A stretch of DNA of 64,000 nucleotides from Planctomycetota bacterium (GTDB lineage Bacteria > Planctomycetota > Phycisphaerae > Phycisphaerales > SM1A02), in assembly GCA_003671025.1 (NCBI GenBank), contig QWPW01000008.1:28572-92571 (forward strand), in the 5' to 3' direction. This document shows, one piece after another, positions 44,103 to 53,452 of this stretch. Numbering within the stretch: the first letter of the stretch is position 1; the number at the start of each line of letters is the position of its first letter. The notes under the pieces were generated by a model. It was given only the letters and a program-made list of their open reading frames with translations. It was not told where the DNA came from and did no database searches. The translations under genes were made by a program, and so were the position numbers.

Positions 44103-45221
44103 TCACGGCGCGTGCGACGACGACTCGATCAGTGATGGCGCGATGCGCGCGTGTTCTTGCGGACCGCCACGCATCGCGTCAAGCGCGGTGAGCTCAGCGG
44201 CGGCGCGCGCATCGTCTCCTGCGCGATGAAATGCGAGTGCGGTTTCCGCACGCACGAATGGGTCGTTCGGATTCGCCCGTAGCGCGGTGTTCCAAGCGTT
44301 CGCGGCGGCAGAGAAATCGCCACACGCCGTGAGCGCGAGCGCGAATTGTTGTGCCACCGGAATGCGCGCGCGCACCTCTGTTTCGAGCGCACTGAGCAGA
44401 CGCGCCGAGTCACTGGCGCGTTGATCAAGACGCAACGCCCGCGCCAGAATCAGGCGAAACTCCACGCGTTCGCGATCAAGCGCGACTGCGGCTTGCGCGC
44501 AACTCACCGCGTCGGTGAAGCGCGCTTGAGCGATGGCGAGTTCTGCGGCGATGCCTTCGCTCCACGCTTCCTGCGGCGCGATGATGCGATGACGCTCGAT
44601 CAGTGCCCGCGCGCGCGCGAAATCTTTGCGGCCGATAGCACTGCTCGCCGCGGGAAGCAGCGTGAGTAGATCATCGGGTTTCACCGCGAGCGCTTGGTCA
44701 TAGAGCGTCACCGCCTCTTGATGATTGCCGATGCGATCCGCGAGCAGCGCGGCGAAACGCAGGCGCACTGCATCAGGCGCGCCAGTCTGTGCCGATCGTT
44801 GCGCGGCAAGCGCCGCATCACTGATGAGTGCCTTGATGTCCGCGGGCTCGAGTTCATGTTTCGCCAGTTCGGCGCGAGCGAAGTACGCGCGCGCCGCGAG
44901 TTCATAGACACGCGCTGACTGCGGCGAGTCGCTGGGAACTTGTTCGCACAACTTGCGCGCGACCAACTCGGCTTCGCGTGTGCGCTGCGCGTTGAGCAAC
45001 GTCTCAATCGCTTGCGCAGCCGCGTCGATGTCCGCGAAACTTGGTGCAGCGGCGACTTGCGCGCGATTGAGCGCTTCATCGTTACCAACGCCCGTCGTGC
45101 TGCTCGCCGTGTCCCTCGAATCGCCATCGCAAGCAACGCTCAATCCAAGCAGCACTGTCGCCATGATCATGCGCCATGTTGGTGGCCTACGTTTGCGAGG
45201 ATGAGCCGTAAAACAAGGCAT
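44103..45221 (-). CDS. TPR-repeat lipoprotein
   Basis: 372 aa. The start at ATG 45221 rather than 45230 is favoured because a TAGGAT box ends 7 nt upstream and would overlap the earlier ATG. N-terminus: a basic stretch then lipobox LSVAC (MIMATVLLGLSVACDGDS). The body is a series of TPR-like helix pairs (RTREAELVARKLCEQVPSDS; NHQEAVTLYDQALAVKPDDL; DFSAAANAWNTALRANPNDP). Probably a periplasmic protein-protein interaction scaffold; no partner is suggested by neighbours. Divergent from valS. Confidence 0.8.
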   Translation of the reverse strand: MPCFTAHPRKRRPPTWRMIMATVLLGLSVACDGDSRDTASSTTGVGNDEALNRAQVAAAPSFADIDAAAQAIETLLNAQRTREAELVARKLCEQVPSDSPQSARVYELAARAYFARAELAKHELEPADIKALISDAALAAQRSAQTGAPDAVRLRFAALLADRIGNHQEAVTLYDQALAVKPDDLLTLLPAASSAIGRKDFARARALIERHRIIAPQEAWSEGIAAELAIAQARFTDAVSCAQAAVALDRERVEFRLILARALRLDQRASDSARLLSALETEVRARIPVAQQFALALTACGDFSAAANAWNTALRANPNDPFVRAETALAFHRAGDDARAAAELTALDAMRGGPQEHARIAPSLIESSSHAP

Positions 45222-45228
45222 TGCGCGC

Positions 45229-45234
45229 ATCCTA
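45229..45234 (-). promoter_or_regulatory. -10 box TAGGAT for the TPR lipoprotein gene
   Basis: TAGGAT on the minus strand, 7 nt before the ATG at 45221; it overlaps the competing ATG at 45230. Confidence 0.5.
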
Positions 45235-45398
45235 CTCGCGCGCGGACCGGTCGATCGGCGACTCTCTCGACGGGCACACGTTCCAACTTTCGCGCAGCGC
45301 ATGAGCTTCGCGCGGCGCAGCTTCAATGACCTCATCGCCTCGTCACTGTCGCGCGCAGAATTGCTCTCAACCTCGTCCATGCCTGCAGCGAGCGCAAG

Positions 45399-45404
45399 TA
45401 GAAT
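45399..45404 (+). promoter_or_regulatory. -10 box TAGAAT for valS
   Basis: TAGAAT lies 10 nt before the valS ATG at 45415; there is no room for a T-box leader. Confidence 0.5.
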
Positions 45405-45414
45405 CGCCCTCCTT

Positions 45415-48400
45415 ATGTCTGATGCCACGCCTGCCGCGCCTGATGCGACCACACTGAATCCTTCACTCGCTGTTGAACTGCCCAAGGGGTACGCACCCGC
45501 GCAGGCGGAGCCCGTCGTGCACGCGCGCTGGAAGGCCGCGGGATGCTTCCACGCGGACCCCGCGAGCGATGGCGAGTCGTTTGCGATTTTCATTCCACCG
45601 CCCAACGTCACTGCGGCGCTGCATCTTGGCCACGCGTTCAACAACTCGTTGCAAGACTTGCTCACGCGCTATCACCGCATGCGCGGCTGTAACACGATGT
45701 GGATGCCCGGCACCGATCATGCGGGCATCGCCACGCAGACGGTGGTGGAGAAGCGTCTCCTGTTGCAAGGCAAACGGCGCACCGATTTCACCCGCGAAGC
45801 GTTTGTCGAAAAAGTGCAGGAGTGGAAGGACGAGTACGAAGCCACGATTCTTTCGCAACTCGATTCGATGGGTTGCTCGTGCGACTTCGCGCGCACGCGC
45901 TTCACTATGGATGAGACTTGCGCCGCCGCGGTGCGCGCTGCGTTTTTCCAGCTGTTTGCCGATGGTTTGGTCTATCGCGGCAAGCGCTTAGTGAATTGGG
46001 ATCCCGTCTCACAAACCGCACTCGCCGATGACGAAGTGGAGATGGAAGAGATCGACGGAAACTTCTATTACTTGCGCTATCCGTTTTCGGACGGCTCAGG
46101 TCACATCACCGTGGCCACTACCCGTCCCGAGACAATGCTCGGCGACAGCGGTGTGGGCATCAATCCCAAAGATCCGCGCGCGGCGTCGCTGCGTGGCAAG
46201 ACGCTCACGTTGCCCATCGTGGGCCGCATCATTCCCATTGTCGAAGACGATTACGTGGTGATGCCCGCGTCGATGGGCGGAGATCCCGCCGACGCAAAGG
46301 CCTTGTTTGCTACTGGTTTTCTCAAGGTCACGCCTGCGCATGATCAGAACGACTGGGAGCTCGGGTTGCGCCACAACCTCGCGGCGATCAACATCATGGC
46401 TCCTGATGGAAGCATCAGCGATGCGCACGGTTGGAACGATGTCAGCGCGGAGGCGCGCGCGTTTGTTGGTCTCTCACGCGAAGACGCGCGCAAGCGCATC
46501 GTGGCGTGGTTCAAGGCCAACGGCTTGCTTGAAGAGATCAAACCCTATCGCCACAGCGTTGGTCACAGCTATCGCTCACATGTTCCGGTTGAGCCCTATC
46601 TCAGTGATCAGTGGTATGTGCGAGTCACTGATGACGCGCTGCGCGGTAGCGCGTTGCGCGCGATGGTGCCCGATCAAATCGAAGGCACGCTGTCTGCAGA
46701 AGTCACGCGCGCGAGTGCGATGGCGGGCGATGGCGAGTTGCGTTTCTTCCCCGCGCGTTACGCCAAGTCGTTTCAGTCGTGGCACGAAAACCTGCGCGAT
46801 TGGTGCATTTCGCGGCAGTTGTGGTGGGGACATCGCATTCCGGTGTGGAGCAAGCGCGGCGCAGGAAGCGCGTTGGCCACGCACTTAGGAATGCTCTCGT
46901 CGTTGCCAAGCTCAAGTGCGAGCGTGGGTGCGACGCGCGTGAGTGACGGCCAGATCGTGGCAATTTCTATGCTCGCTTCGAGTCACGCAGAGTTTGATCT
47001 TCACGTGTGTCTCGCGAGTGACAGTGACGGCGCGATGCTCGAACGCGCGGGCTTCGCGCGCGACCCTGATGTGCTCGACACATGGTTCTCTTCGGCGTTG
47101 TGGCCGATGTCCACGCTCGGTTGGCCTGAGGTCGCGCGTTGGCCCGACATGGAAGGAATGCTCGAGCGCTACAACCCGAGTTCGGTGTTGTGCACCGCGC
47201 GTGAAATCATCACGCTGTGGGTTTCGCGCATGGTGATGTTCAATCGCTACTTCCTCGGTCGCTTGCCGTTTCGTGATGTGTTCATTCACGCGATGATTCA
47301 GGATGGCCACGGGCAAAAGATGTCGAAATCGCTGGGAAACGGCGTGGATCCGCGCGACATCATTCACTCGCACGGTTGTGACGCGATGCGCTTCACGCTG
47401 GTCGGCATGGCCACCAACACGCAAGACGTGCGACTCTCGGTGGACTTGGTCGATCCCTATTCGGGCGAGACCTTCGCGCCTAAGTGGACGACTGCCAGTG
47501 GTGGCTACACCGTCGCCGATGCGATTCAGACTTCGCCCAAAGATCCATCGAAGAAGATGGTGACGGGATACGGAGTCGCGATGGGTCTGGTGACCGCGAC
47601 GGCAGAGATGCCATTGGCGCGTAACACCAGTTCGCGTTTTGATCTTGGTCGCAACTTCGCCAACAAGTTGTGGAACGCGACGCGTTTCGCGCTGGCGAAT
47701 CTTGCCGCCGCCGCGCCCGATTCGAAAGCAGAACCGCTGACGCTGCTTGATTCATGGATGCTCGCGCGACTCGAACACGCAACGCGCACGATCGACAAGG
47801 CGATTGCCGACTACGAGTTTCATCGCGTGGCCGAGGCGCTCTACGACTTGGTGTGGCGCGACTTCTGCGATTGGTATCTCGAAGGCGTGAAGCCCACCAT
47901 TCGCAACAACGCGACGCAGCAAGCGATTCTCGCGGCGACGCTCGACGCAATCGTGCGCTTGTTGCATCCTGTGTGTCCCTTCGTCACCGAGACGCTGTGG
48001 GAGAGTGTGCAAGCGATGCGCAAGACACACGTCGCGGGACTCGAATTGCCCAGCAACGATTTGTGTACGACAGCAGCGTGGCCCGTGATTTCGTCGAGTT
48101 TGCGTGATGAAAAAGCACTCGCGGAATTCGCACGCATGCAGACATTGGTCGAGCTCATTCGTCGGGTGCGCGGTGAACGACAAGTCTCGCCTAAGCGCAA
48201 GATCGTGCTCCACGCCGATGATGCGCTGCGCGCATTGGTGACTCGCGCGGCGGGCGTGATCGAAACCTTGGCCGGCATCGAGCGCGTTGAAACGATTTGC
48301 GCGGTGCGACCACTCGGCGCAGTCGCAATCGCCTTTGAAGGCAGCGAGTTGCTCATCGATGGTCTGGTCGATGCGGTCGATGCAACGGCGGAGAAATCGC

Positions 48401-48579
48401 GTCTGATCAAGCTCATCGCTGATCGCAACAAGCAAGCGACGGGTATGCGCGCCAAGTTGGAGAACGAGGCGTATCTCGCGCGAGCACCGGTGGCACTGGT
48501 TGACGAGACCAAGAAGAAACTCGCGGAACTCGAAGCAGAAATTGCCGCAGCAGAGCGCGCGATGGCTGACCTTGGCTGA
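45415..48579 (+). CDS. valS: Valyl-tRNA synthetase
   Basis: 1054 aa from the ATG at 45415. Class I synthetase charging tRNA-Val. HIGH-type motif in PPPNVTAALHLGHAFNNSL (near residue 67), MWMPGTDHAGIATQ, the editing (CP1) domain around VATTRPETMLGDSGVGI, and the KMSKS loop GQKMSKSLGN near residue 635. The anticodon-binding domain (RNFANKLWNATRFALAN; DFCDWYLEGVKP) follows, and a C-terminal coiled-coil arm (LIKLIADRNKQATGMRAKLE...KKKLAELEAEIAAAERAM). Somewhat longer than E. coli ValS. Confidence 0.97.
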   Translation: MSDATPAAPDATTLNPSLAVELPKGYAPAQAEPVVHARWKAAGCFHADPASDGESFAIFIPPPNVTAALHLGHAFNNSLQDLLTRYHRMRGCNTMWMPGTDHAGIATQTVVEKRLLLQGKRRTDFTREAFVEKVQEWKDEYEATILSQLDSMGCSCDFARTRFTMDETCAAAVRAAFFQLFADGLVYRGKRLVNWDPVSQTALADDEVEMEEIDGNFYYLRYPFSDGSGHITVATTRPETMLGDSGVGINPKDPRAASLRGKTLTLPIVGRIIPIVEDDYVVMPASMGGDPADAKALFATGFLKVTPAHDQNDWELGLRHNLAAINIMAPDGSISDAHGWNDVSAEARAFVGLSREDARKRIVAWFKANGLLEEIKPYRHSVGHSYRSHVPVEPYLSDQWYVRVTDDALRGSALRAMVPDQIEGTLSAEVTRASAMAGDGELRFFPARYAKSFQSWHENLRDWCISRQLWWGHRIPVWSKRGAGSALATHLGMLSSLPSSSASVGATRVSDGQIVAISMLASSHAEFDLHVCLASDSDGAMLERAGFARDPDVLDTWFSSALWPMSTLGWPEVARWPDMEGMLERYNPSSVLCTAREIITLWVSRMVMFNRYFLGRLPFRDVFIHAMIQDGHGQKMSKSLGNGVDPRDIIHSHGCDAMRFTLVGMATNTQDVRLSVDLVDPYSGETFAPKWTTASGGYTVADAIQTSPKDPSKKMVTGYGVAMGLVTATAEMPLARNTSSRFDLGRNFANKLWNATRFALANLAAAAPDSKAEPLTLLDSWMLARLEHATRTIDKAIADYEFHRVAEALYDLVWRDFCDWYLEGVKPTIRNNATQQAILAATLDAIVRLLHPVCPFVTETLWESVQAMRKTHVAGLELPSNDLCTTAAWPVISSSLRDEKALAEFARMQTLVELIRRVRGERQVSPKRKIVLHADDALRALVTRAAGVIETLAGIERVETICAVRPLGAVAIAFEGSELLIDGLVDAVDATAEKSRLIKLIADRNKQATGMRAKLENEAYLARAPVALVDETKKKLAELEAEIAAAERAMADLG

Positions 48580-48664
48580 GTTGTGACTCGGCTCGAGTTG
48601 CCGCAGTGAAACGCATCTGATCAGCGGTTGTCCCTAAGGCAAACGATTCCAGAGGAGCGTGTCC

Positions 48665-48919
48665 ATGTTCGTGCCCAGCATCGTGCTCGTGATCATCTTG
48701 GTGCTTGCGTTGGTTGCTGGTATGGCCGTCGGCGCAGCGATCATCTACATGTCGAAGAGCGAGCGCGGTTCGACGCGCAGTAGTTTCATGCGCGGCGACA
48801 GCGATGCGCGACGTGGACACGGCGCGTCCGATGCATCGCATGGATTTGTCCCCTGTGGTCACCTCGACTTCGTGGAACGACGGCGGCGTGCACACGCACG
48901 GTCACCACTCCACGCATGA
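48665..48919 (+). CDS. Small single-pass membrane protein
   Basis: 84 aa. Strong Shine-Dalgarno (GAGGAG at 48652-48657) before the ATG at 48665. One membrane helix at residues 3-30 (PSIVLVIILVLALVAGMAVG) and a basic, Ser/Arg-rich tail. The last part of this frame (after about residue 58) looks non-coding in codon usage, whereas the overlapping frame from 48840 looks coding. The protein may therefore be shorter than the frame suggests, or be fused by frameshifting to the His/Gly-rich ORF. Function unknown. Confidence 0.55.
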   Translation: MFVPSIVLVIILVLALVAGMAVGAAIIYMSKSERGSTRSSFMRGDSDARRGHGASDASHGFVPCGHLDFVERRRRAHARSPLHA

Positions 48920-49031
48920 GGCAGCGCGCGCCGAGAACGAAAATGCTGCGATCGCCGAAGGACACCATGATGGCGGTCATGACGGTGGTCACGATGGTGG
49001 CGGCGGCGGTGACAGTGGCGGCGGCGATTGA
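48840..49031 (+). CDS. Small His/Gly/Asp-rich protein, overlapping frame
   Basis: 63 aa from the ATG at 48840 (ATG 48831 is also possible), overlapping the previous ORF by 80 bp in another frame. The first half is unremarkable (MDLSPVVTSTSWNDGG); the rest is HTHGHHSTHEAARAENENAA then GHHDGGHDGGHDGGGGGDS. The composition resembles the tail of MotB at 1.5 kb and known metal-buffering peptides. No own ribosome-binding site is evident, which favours translational coupling or a +1 shift from the membrane-anchor ORF. Confidence 0.5.
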   Translation: MDLSPVVTSTSWNDGGVHTHGHHSTHEAARAENENAAIAEGHHDGGHDGGHDGGGGGDSGGGD

Positions 49032-49086
49032 TGCGACCGTGCATGCGACTTGCTGCGCATCGCGCGATTTCGGCGGATGTTTGCCC

Positions 49087-49092
49087 TAGACT
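49087..49092 (+). promoter_or_regulatory. -10 box TAGACT upstream of the gluzincin-like gene
   Basis: TAGACT lies 8 nt before an in-frame GTG at 49101; alternatively it drives a 60-nt leader to the GTG at 49161 with its own Shine-Dalgarno. Confidence 0.45.
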
Positions 49093-49160
49093 GAGCTTTG
49101 GTGATCCCCAGCGATGCGCTTGTCGAAGCATGTTCTGTCGGAGCCACGCACGGAGGCGTT

Positions 49161-50366
49161 GTGAGCGAATCACCCGTAGCAGCCAATCATCTGGTCCTTG
49201 ACTCGCCGCTTCGCCGCGGCTCGAAGCGATCGCTCGCGCTGATCTGTTTGATCAGCGCGTTTTCATTGCTCACATGCGTGAACGTCTCGCCGCCGCCGAT
49301 TTCTGCGCCGGCTGCGGTGATCGCTTCAAACCGTCGCGTTGATCCCGTGATCGAGCCGTGGTCCTACGCCGGCAACACTGGCGAATGCATCGATACGGGA
49401 ACGCATCGCATTCACTCGACGTTGCGCGACCCCGTGATCTCTGACCGCATCCAAATTTTTCTGCCCACCGCGCTCGATCACTATCGATCCGCGCTGGTGG
49501 CGCTGCCGGAACCTGATGGACCGATTGATGTCTATCTCTTCGGCTCGCGCAGCGAGTGGCTCGCATACACGCGCGAGCGTTTGCCCCAGGAAGCGGCGAT
49601 GTACGAAAAGATCGGCCGCGGTGGATACACCATCGAAGGCGATGCGGTGCTCTACGACATCGGTCGATGGGATACGTTCACCATCGCTGCGCATGAAGGT
49701 TGGCACGCCTACACGCAGCGTGTGTTTCGCCACTCGTTGCCGCTGTGGCTCGAAGAGGGCGTCGCGTGCTACATGGAAGGCGTGCGCGCAGGCGTCGATG
49801 GTGGTCCGCCCGTGTTTATGCCGTGGCGCAACTTCGAGCGCTTCGGCGAATTGCGCGAGGTGATGTCGCGCGAGCGTTTCGTCGCGCTGCAAGATTTGGT
49901 GCAAGGAACGCCGCAGGATTACTTGCGTGATGGACGACGCACGCTGTTGGGTTACTACGCGCAAACGTGGGCGTTGGTGCACTTTCTGGTCGAAGGCGAA
50001 GGCGGTCGCTATCGCGCGGGACTCGAGCGTTTGCTCGTCGACGCAGTCGAAGGACGCATCGCGAGCACGCTGTGGGAATCCAATCGCGCAGGAACGCGCA
50101 ACGAACGACGCCTCGCCATAGGACGACAAGTGGGGCCGGCGGTGTTGCGCGAATATTTCGCGGAAGACATCGCGCGAATTGGCGCGGAGTACGAAGCGTT
50201 CGTGCGCGCAATCGTGCGTCGCGGCAACGGCGAACGCATTTGGAACGGCGAAAGTCCGATGATCAATCCGATTGCGCCGCTCGAGCCAGCGAGTGCAGTT
50301 GATGCGAAGTCGACGAAGGCAGCGCCGAGCACGACTCCGTCTGCTTCAGGGGCAATCTCGCGCTGA
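49161..50366 (+). CDS. Exported HEGWH-motif metallopeptidase-like protein (DUF1570-like)
   Basis: 401 aa from the GTG at 49161, chosen for GGAGG four nt upstream; a GTG at 49101 would add 20 residues. A basic region then a hydrophobic segment ending in a possible lipobox (SLALICLISAFSLLTC). The metal motif HEGWH (in FTIAAHEGWHAYTQRV) is a gluzincin-type HExxH, followed 20 residues later by LPLWLEEGVACYMEG, where the Glu would be the third ligand. YYAQTWALVHFLVEG is typical of DUF1570-like proteins common in planctomycetes. The C-terminus is Ser/Thr/Pro-rich. Substrate unknown. Confidence 0.78.
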   Translation: MSESPVAANHLVLDSPLRRGSKRSLALICLISAFSLLTCVNVSPPPISAPAAVIASNRRVDPVIEPWSYAGNTGECIDTGTHRIHSTLRDPVISDRIQIFLPTALDHYRSALVALPEPDGPIDVYLFGSRSEWLAYTRERLPQEAAMYEKIGRGGYTIEGDAVLYDIGRWDTFTIAAHEGWHAYTQRVFRHSLPLWLEEGVACYMEGVRAGVDGGPPVFMPWRNFERFGELREVMSRERFVALQDLVQGTPQDYLRDGRRTLLGYYAQTWALVHFLVEGEGGRYRAGLERLLVDAVEGRIASTLWESNRAGTRNERRLAIGRQVGPAVLREYFAEDIARIGAEYEAFVRAIVRRGNGERIWNGESPMINPIAPLEPASAVDAKSTKAAPSTTPSASGAISR

Positions 50367-50443
50367 GCGCGCAAATGAGCGACCGCCTCGTCGTCGAGTA
50401 ACGCGGCGCGAATGCGCGCGAACACCGCTGAATACTCAAGCGG

Positions 50444-50449
50444 TACACT
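50444..50449 (+). promoter_or_regulatory. -10 box TACACT for rsmD
   Basis: TACACT lies exactly 6 nt before the rsmD GTG at 50456; no Shine-Dalgarno is present. Confidence 0.55.
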
Positions 50450-50455
50450 CGCTTC

Positions 50456-51115
50456 GTGCTCAAGATTATCTCTGGTGAATTTCGTACGCGACAGTTGTTC
50501 ACGCCTCCGGGCGAGGATCGCACGCGCCCTATGACCGCGCGCGTGAAAGAGTCAGTCTTCGCGATGTTGCATGGTTGGTTCAACGGCGCGCGCGTGCTTG
50601 ATCTCTTCGCGGGCGTGGGAACGGTGGGCCTTGAGTGCCTCTCGCGCGGCGCGGTCGAAGTGGTGATGGTCGAGCGCGATCGCGAAGTCTTTCGCTATCT
50701 CGAGCACAACATCGCCAGTCTCAATGTTGCCGATCGTGTGACTGCGCTTCAAGGCGACGCGCTTGGTCCGACCGCACTCGCGCGCAGTCCCAAACCAGTT
50801 GACCTGGTGTTCATGGATCCGCCCTACGCGCTCATGACCGACCCAGCGACACGAGCGTTGGTGCTCGGGCAAGCAGCGCGCACGCGCAGTCTCTTCGCCG
50901 ACAAAGGCTTCTTGATTTTGCGCACTCCCATTGATTTGGTCGAGCCTGAACGAACGATCCCAGGCTTCCGCGGTCCCGAATCGCATCGCTACAAAGATGA
51001 CATGTGGGTCTATCTCTACATGCCTGATGCGTCGAGCGATGTTGCCCACGACATCACGCATGCGACCGATGCAAGTGATGGTTCAAGTGACAGCGCGGGC
51101 ACAGACGATGCCTGA
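50456..51115 (+). CDS. rsmD: 16S rRNA (guanine(966)-N(2))-methyltransferase RsmD
   Basis: 219 aa, GTG start. RsmD methylates G966 of 16S rRNA using SAM. Typical start LKIISGEFRTRQLFTPPGED, then TRPMTARVKESVFAML, the SAM site VLDLFAGVGTVGLECLSRGA, VMVERDREVFRYLEHN and the catalytic DPPY at about residue 121 (LVFMDPPYALM). The C-terminal 20 residues are Ser/Asp/Thr-rich. The next gene overlaps its end by 8 bp. Confidence 0.93.
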   Translation: MLKIISGEFRTRQLFTPPGEDRTRPMTARVKESVFAMLHGWFNGARVLDLFAGVGTVGLECLSRGAVEVVMVERDREVFRYLEHNIASLNVADRVTALQGDALGPTALARSPKPVDLVFMDPPYALMTDPATRALVLGQAARTRSLFADKGFLILRTPIDLVEPERTIPGFRGPESHRYKDDMWVYLYMPDASSDVAHDITHATDASDGSSDSAGTDDA

Positions 51116-51914
51116 CCTCAGCGCAGAGCTTCCCGTAAGCGTGCGCGAGAAATCACGAGTTGAACTGCTCGCCAATGTCCCGGCGTTGGTGGTGCATCCC
51201 GCGTTTTGCGCGCTCGGCGAGTGGCAGGGTCCCCGCGCGCCCGCGCTGATTTGGATGCACGGCCGCACCGCGCACAAGGAACTCGATGCGGGCCGCTACT
51301 TGCGCCTGGTGCGTGCGGGCATTGCTTCGGTTGCGCTTGATCTTCCTGGTCACGGCGCGCGCTTCGATCAAGCGATGCACAACCCCGAGCGCACATTGGA
51401 TTGCGTCGAACAAATGGTCTCGGAGATTGACGGCGTCGTTGAAGCGATGCGCGCCACGCAATGGTTTGACATGACGCGCCTCGCGATCGGCGGCATGAGC
51501 GCCGGCGGTATGGCGACGCTGGTGCGCTTGTGCACGCCGCATCCATTTCGCGCGGCCTGCGTCGAGTGCACCACCGGAAGTTTCGCCTGGCAGCGACATC
51601 GCGCGATGTTCGAGCCACAACGCGCGCAACGACTCGATCCCATTCAACACCTCGATCAGTGGCGCGCATTGCCACTCTTGGTGCTGCACAACACCGACGA
51701 CGAATGGGTCGCCGTCGAAGGCCAACGCGAATTCGTCGAAGCGCTGCGCACACGCGCGAGTGCGGATCATGCGACTGATCTCGTCACGATGCACGAGTAC
51801 GCGCAAACTGGCGCCCCGTATGAACACGCCGGCTTTGGCAAGTTTTCCAGTGACGCCAAAGATCGCCATGCGCAGTTTCTCGTGCGTCATTTGCGCGACG
51901 ACGTCGCACGGTGA
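51108..51914 (+). CDS. Alpha/beta hydrolase of the prolyl-oligopeptidase/YtaP type
   Basis: 268 aa from the ATG at 51108, overlapping rsmD. Alpha/beta-hydrolase landmarks: PALIWMHGRTAHKELDAG (oxyanion region HGR), ASVALDLPGHGARFD, the nucleophile elbow GGMSAGGMA (G-x-S-x-G), the acid in LVLHNTDDEWVAVEG and the His in PYEHAGFGKF. Soluble, no signal peptide. The substrate is unknown; cytosolic esterase or peptidase relatives are likely. Confidence 0.85.
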   Translation: MPDLSAELPVSVREKSRVELLANVPALVVHPAFCALGEWQGPRAPALIWMHGRTAHKELDAGRYLRLVRAGIASVALDLPGHGARFDQAMHNPERTLDCVEQMVSEIDGVVEAMRATQWFDMTRLAIGGMSAGGMATLVRLCTPHPFRAACVECTTGSFAWQRHRAMFEPQRAQRLDPIQHLDQWRALPLLVLHNTDDEWVAVEGQREFVEALRTRASADHATDLVTMHEYAQTGAPYEHAGFGKFSSDAKDRHAQFLVRHLRDDVAR

Positions 51915-52061
51915 TGCTTATGGCCAGGCACGATGGAACTGCAAATCAAGTCGATGCTCGGCAAGAATTCGACGTTGTTCAATCCCAGGGCAGACGACGA
52001 ATTTCGCTTACGAGATAGTTGTCGACACTACGGCGTCAACCGCGGCGCGCGCACGACCCGT

Positions 52062-52067
52062 TACCTT
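52062..52067 (+). promoter_or_regulatory. -10 box TACCTT for the THUMP-like methyltransferase gene
   Basis: TACCTT lies 7 nt before the ATG at 52075 and supports that start in a long open frame. Confidence 0.45.
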
Positions 52068-52074
52068 GGCTGTG

Positions 52075-53376
52075 ATGACTGCAATGGCCAACTGGCATGA
52101 CGAATCCGTGTGGAGACTGCTCGATGCAGAGGGCGGTGGCGTCGATGGCGTCATCGCAGCGGCGGCCTCGGCTGATGCGCGCAACGCGAGCGAGGTCGCG
52201 CGGCTGCGCAAGCGGTTCGATGCGGCGCTGGTCACTGCGGCGTTGGAGTTGACTGCGGCGAGACGCAAGGCGCGGGGCAAATTCACGCGCGCCGACACGC
52301 TGTGGTGTGACGTGAGTTCGGTGGAGCAAGCGTCGAGTGAGCGCGTGGCTGCGTGGAAGGCGGCGCGGATCGCTTCAGTGTTGGGCAGTGGCGCGGCGAT
52401 ATTCGATGTTTGCTGCGGGCTCGGCGGCGATGCCATGGCGCTGGTTGACGCGGGCTTGACCGTCGACGCGATTGATCTTGAGCCGCGACGCGCGTGGATG
52501 ACTGCGAAAAACGCGCAGTGCACTGCGCGCGCGGTGGCCGCGGAATCGTTGGATCTCGCGGGCGCGTTCGTGCATGCCGATCCCGCGCGACGTGATGAAC
52601 GCGGCGGACACACGTGGAATCTCGATCATCATCAACCCAATCGCGCGTGGATTGAGCAGACGTTGCGCGTTGCGCGCGGCGGCGCGATGAAGTTTTCTCC
52701 CGGCGTTGATCGTCGTGCGTTGCCGGAGTTTGCGCTGGAGTGGGAGTGGATCTCCGATGGCGCGTCGTTGGTGCAAGCGATTGCGTGGCAGGGCGAGTTC
52801 GCGCTGCGCGTAGGCGAGACGCGTGCGACGGTAATCGGTTCGCATGCGACGGTGGCCAACGAAATCGGTGAAGGCCACGAACGCACGACGATTCGCGTCG
52901 GTGGCAACAGTGGTGAAAACGCAATCACTTGTCACGCAGAGTCACTGGTGGGAATCCCCGACGACGCGCGCAGTCATCGACTGCGCATCGGAACCCAGCT
53001 GCGCGCGGGCGAATATCTGAGTGAGCCCATCGCCGCAGTCGAACGCGCGCAGTTGCTCACGCAAGCGACTCTTTGCAGTGATGCGCGCGAAATCTCGTTT
53101 GGTCTTGGACTACTCGCGTCGAGTGCTCCGCTGCGCGCGCCGTGGTTTGAGAGTTTCGAGATTTGCGGCGAAGCACCGGTACGCGCCGATGCGTTGCTCA
53201 CTGCGTTGCGTGAACACTCGCTCACTCCGCGCAGCGTGCGCGTGCGCGGCGCCGCGGCCGATGCGGACAAACTCACACGCGCGCTCGGTTGCACTCCGTC
53301 GGGAACGGGCGTGGTCTTCATCTTTCGCAGCGGAAACAGCGCGCGCGCGGTGATCACGCGCGTCGTCGGTGCGTGA
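52075..53376 (+). CDS. Class I SAM-dependent methyltransferase with THUMP-like C-terminal domain
   Basis: 433 aa from the ATG at 52075; the frame is open far upstream but without coding character. The N-terminal part is helical (DARNASEVARLRKRFDAALV). The SAM-binding motif is in IFDVCCGLGGDAMALVDAGL, followed by VDAIDLEPRRAWMTAKNA and VHADPARRDERGG (a DP-x-R catalytic-site-like motif). The remainder (about 240-433) fits the THUMP-like family of actinobacterial and planctomycete proteins with no assigned target, probably RNA. It converges with the Cys-rich gene. Confidence 0.78.
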   Translation: MTAMANWHDESVWRLLDAEGGGVDGVIAAAASADARNASEVARLRKRFDAALVTAALELTAARRKARGKFTRADTLWCDVSSVEQASSERVAAWKAARIASVLGSGAAIFDVCCGLGGDAMALVDAGLTVDAIDLEPRRAWMTAKNAQCTARAVAAESLDLAGAFVHADPARRDERGGHTWNLDHHQPNRAWIEQTLRVARGGAMKFSPGVDRRALPEFALEWEWISDGASLVQAIAWQGEFALRVGETRATVIGSHATVANEIGEGHERTTIRVGGNSGENAITCHAESLVGIPDDARSHRLRIGTQLRAGEYLSEPIAAVERAQLLTQATLCSDAREISFGLGLLASSAPLRAPWFESFEICGEAPVRADALLTALREHSLTPRSVRVRGAAADADKLTRALGCTPSGTGVVFIFRSGNSARAVITRVVGA

Positions 53377-53397
53377 GTGATCGCTTCGCGCGATCAC
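53377..53397. terminator. Perfect hairpin directly after the THUMP-like methyltransferase stop
   Basis: GTGATCGC-TTCGC-GCGATCAC forms an 8-bp stem with a 5-nt loop, starting one base after the TGA at 53374-53376. No T-run follows, so it may act as a 3'-end stabiliser or a weak terminator between convergent genes. Confidence 0.5.
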
Positions 53398-53452
53398 ATG
53401 TCGCAACGCGGCACTCCTCGTGCATCGATGGTCACTCACTTGTGCATCACGT

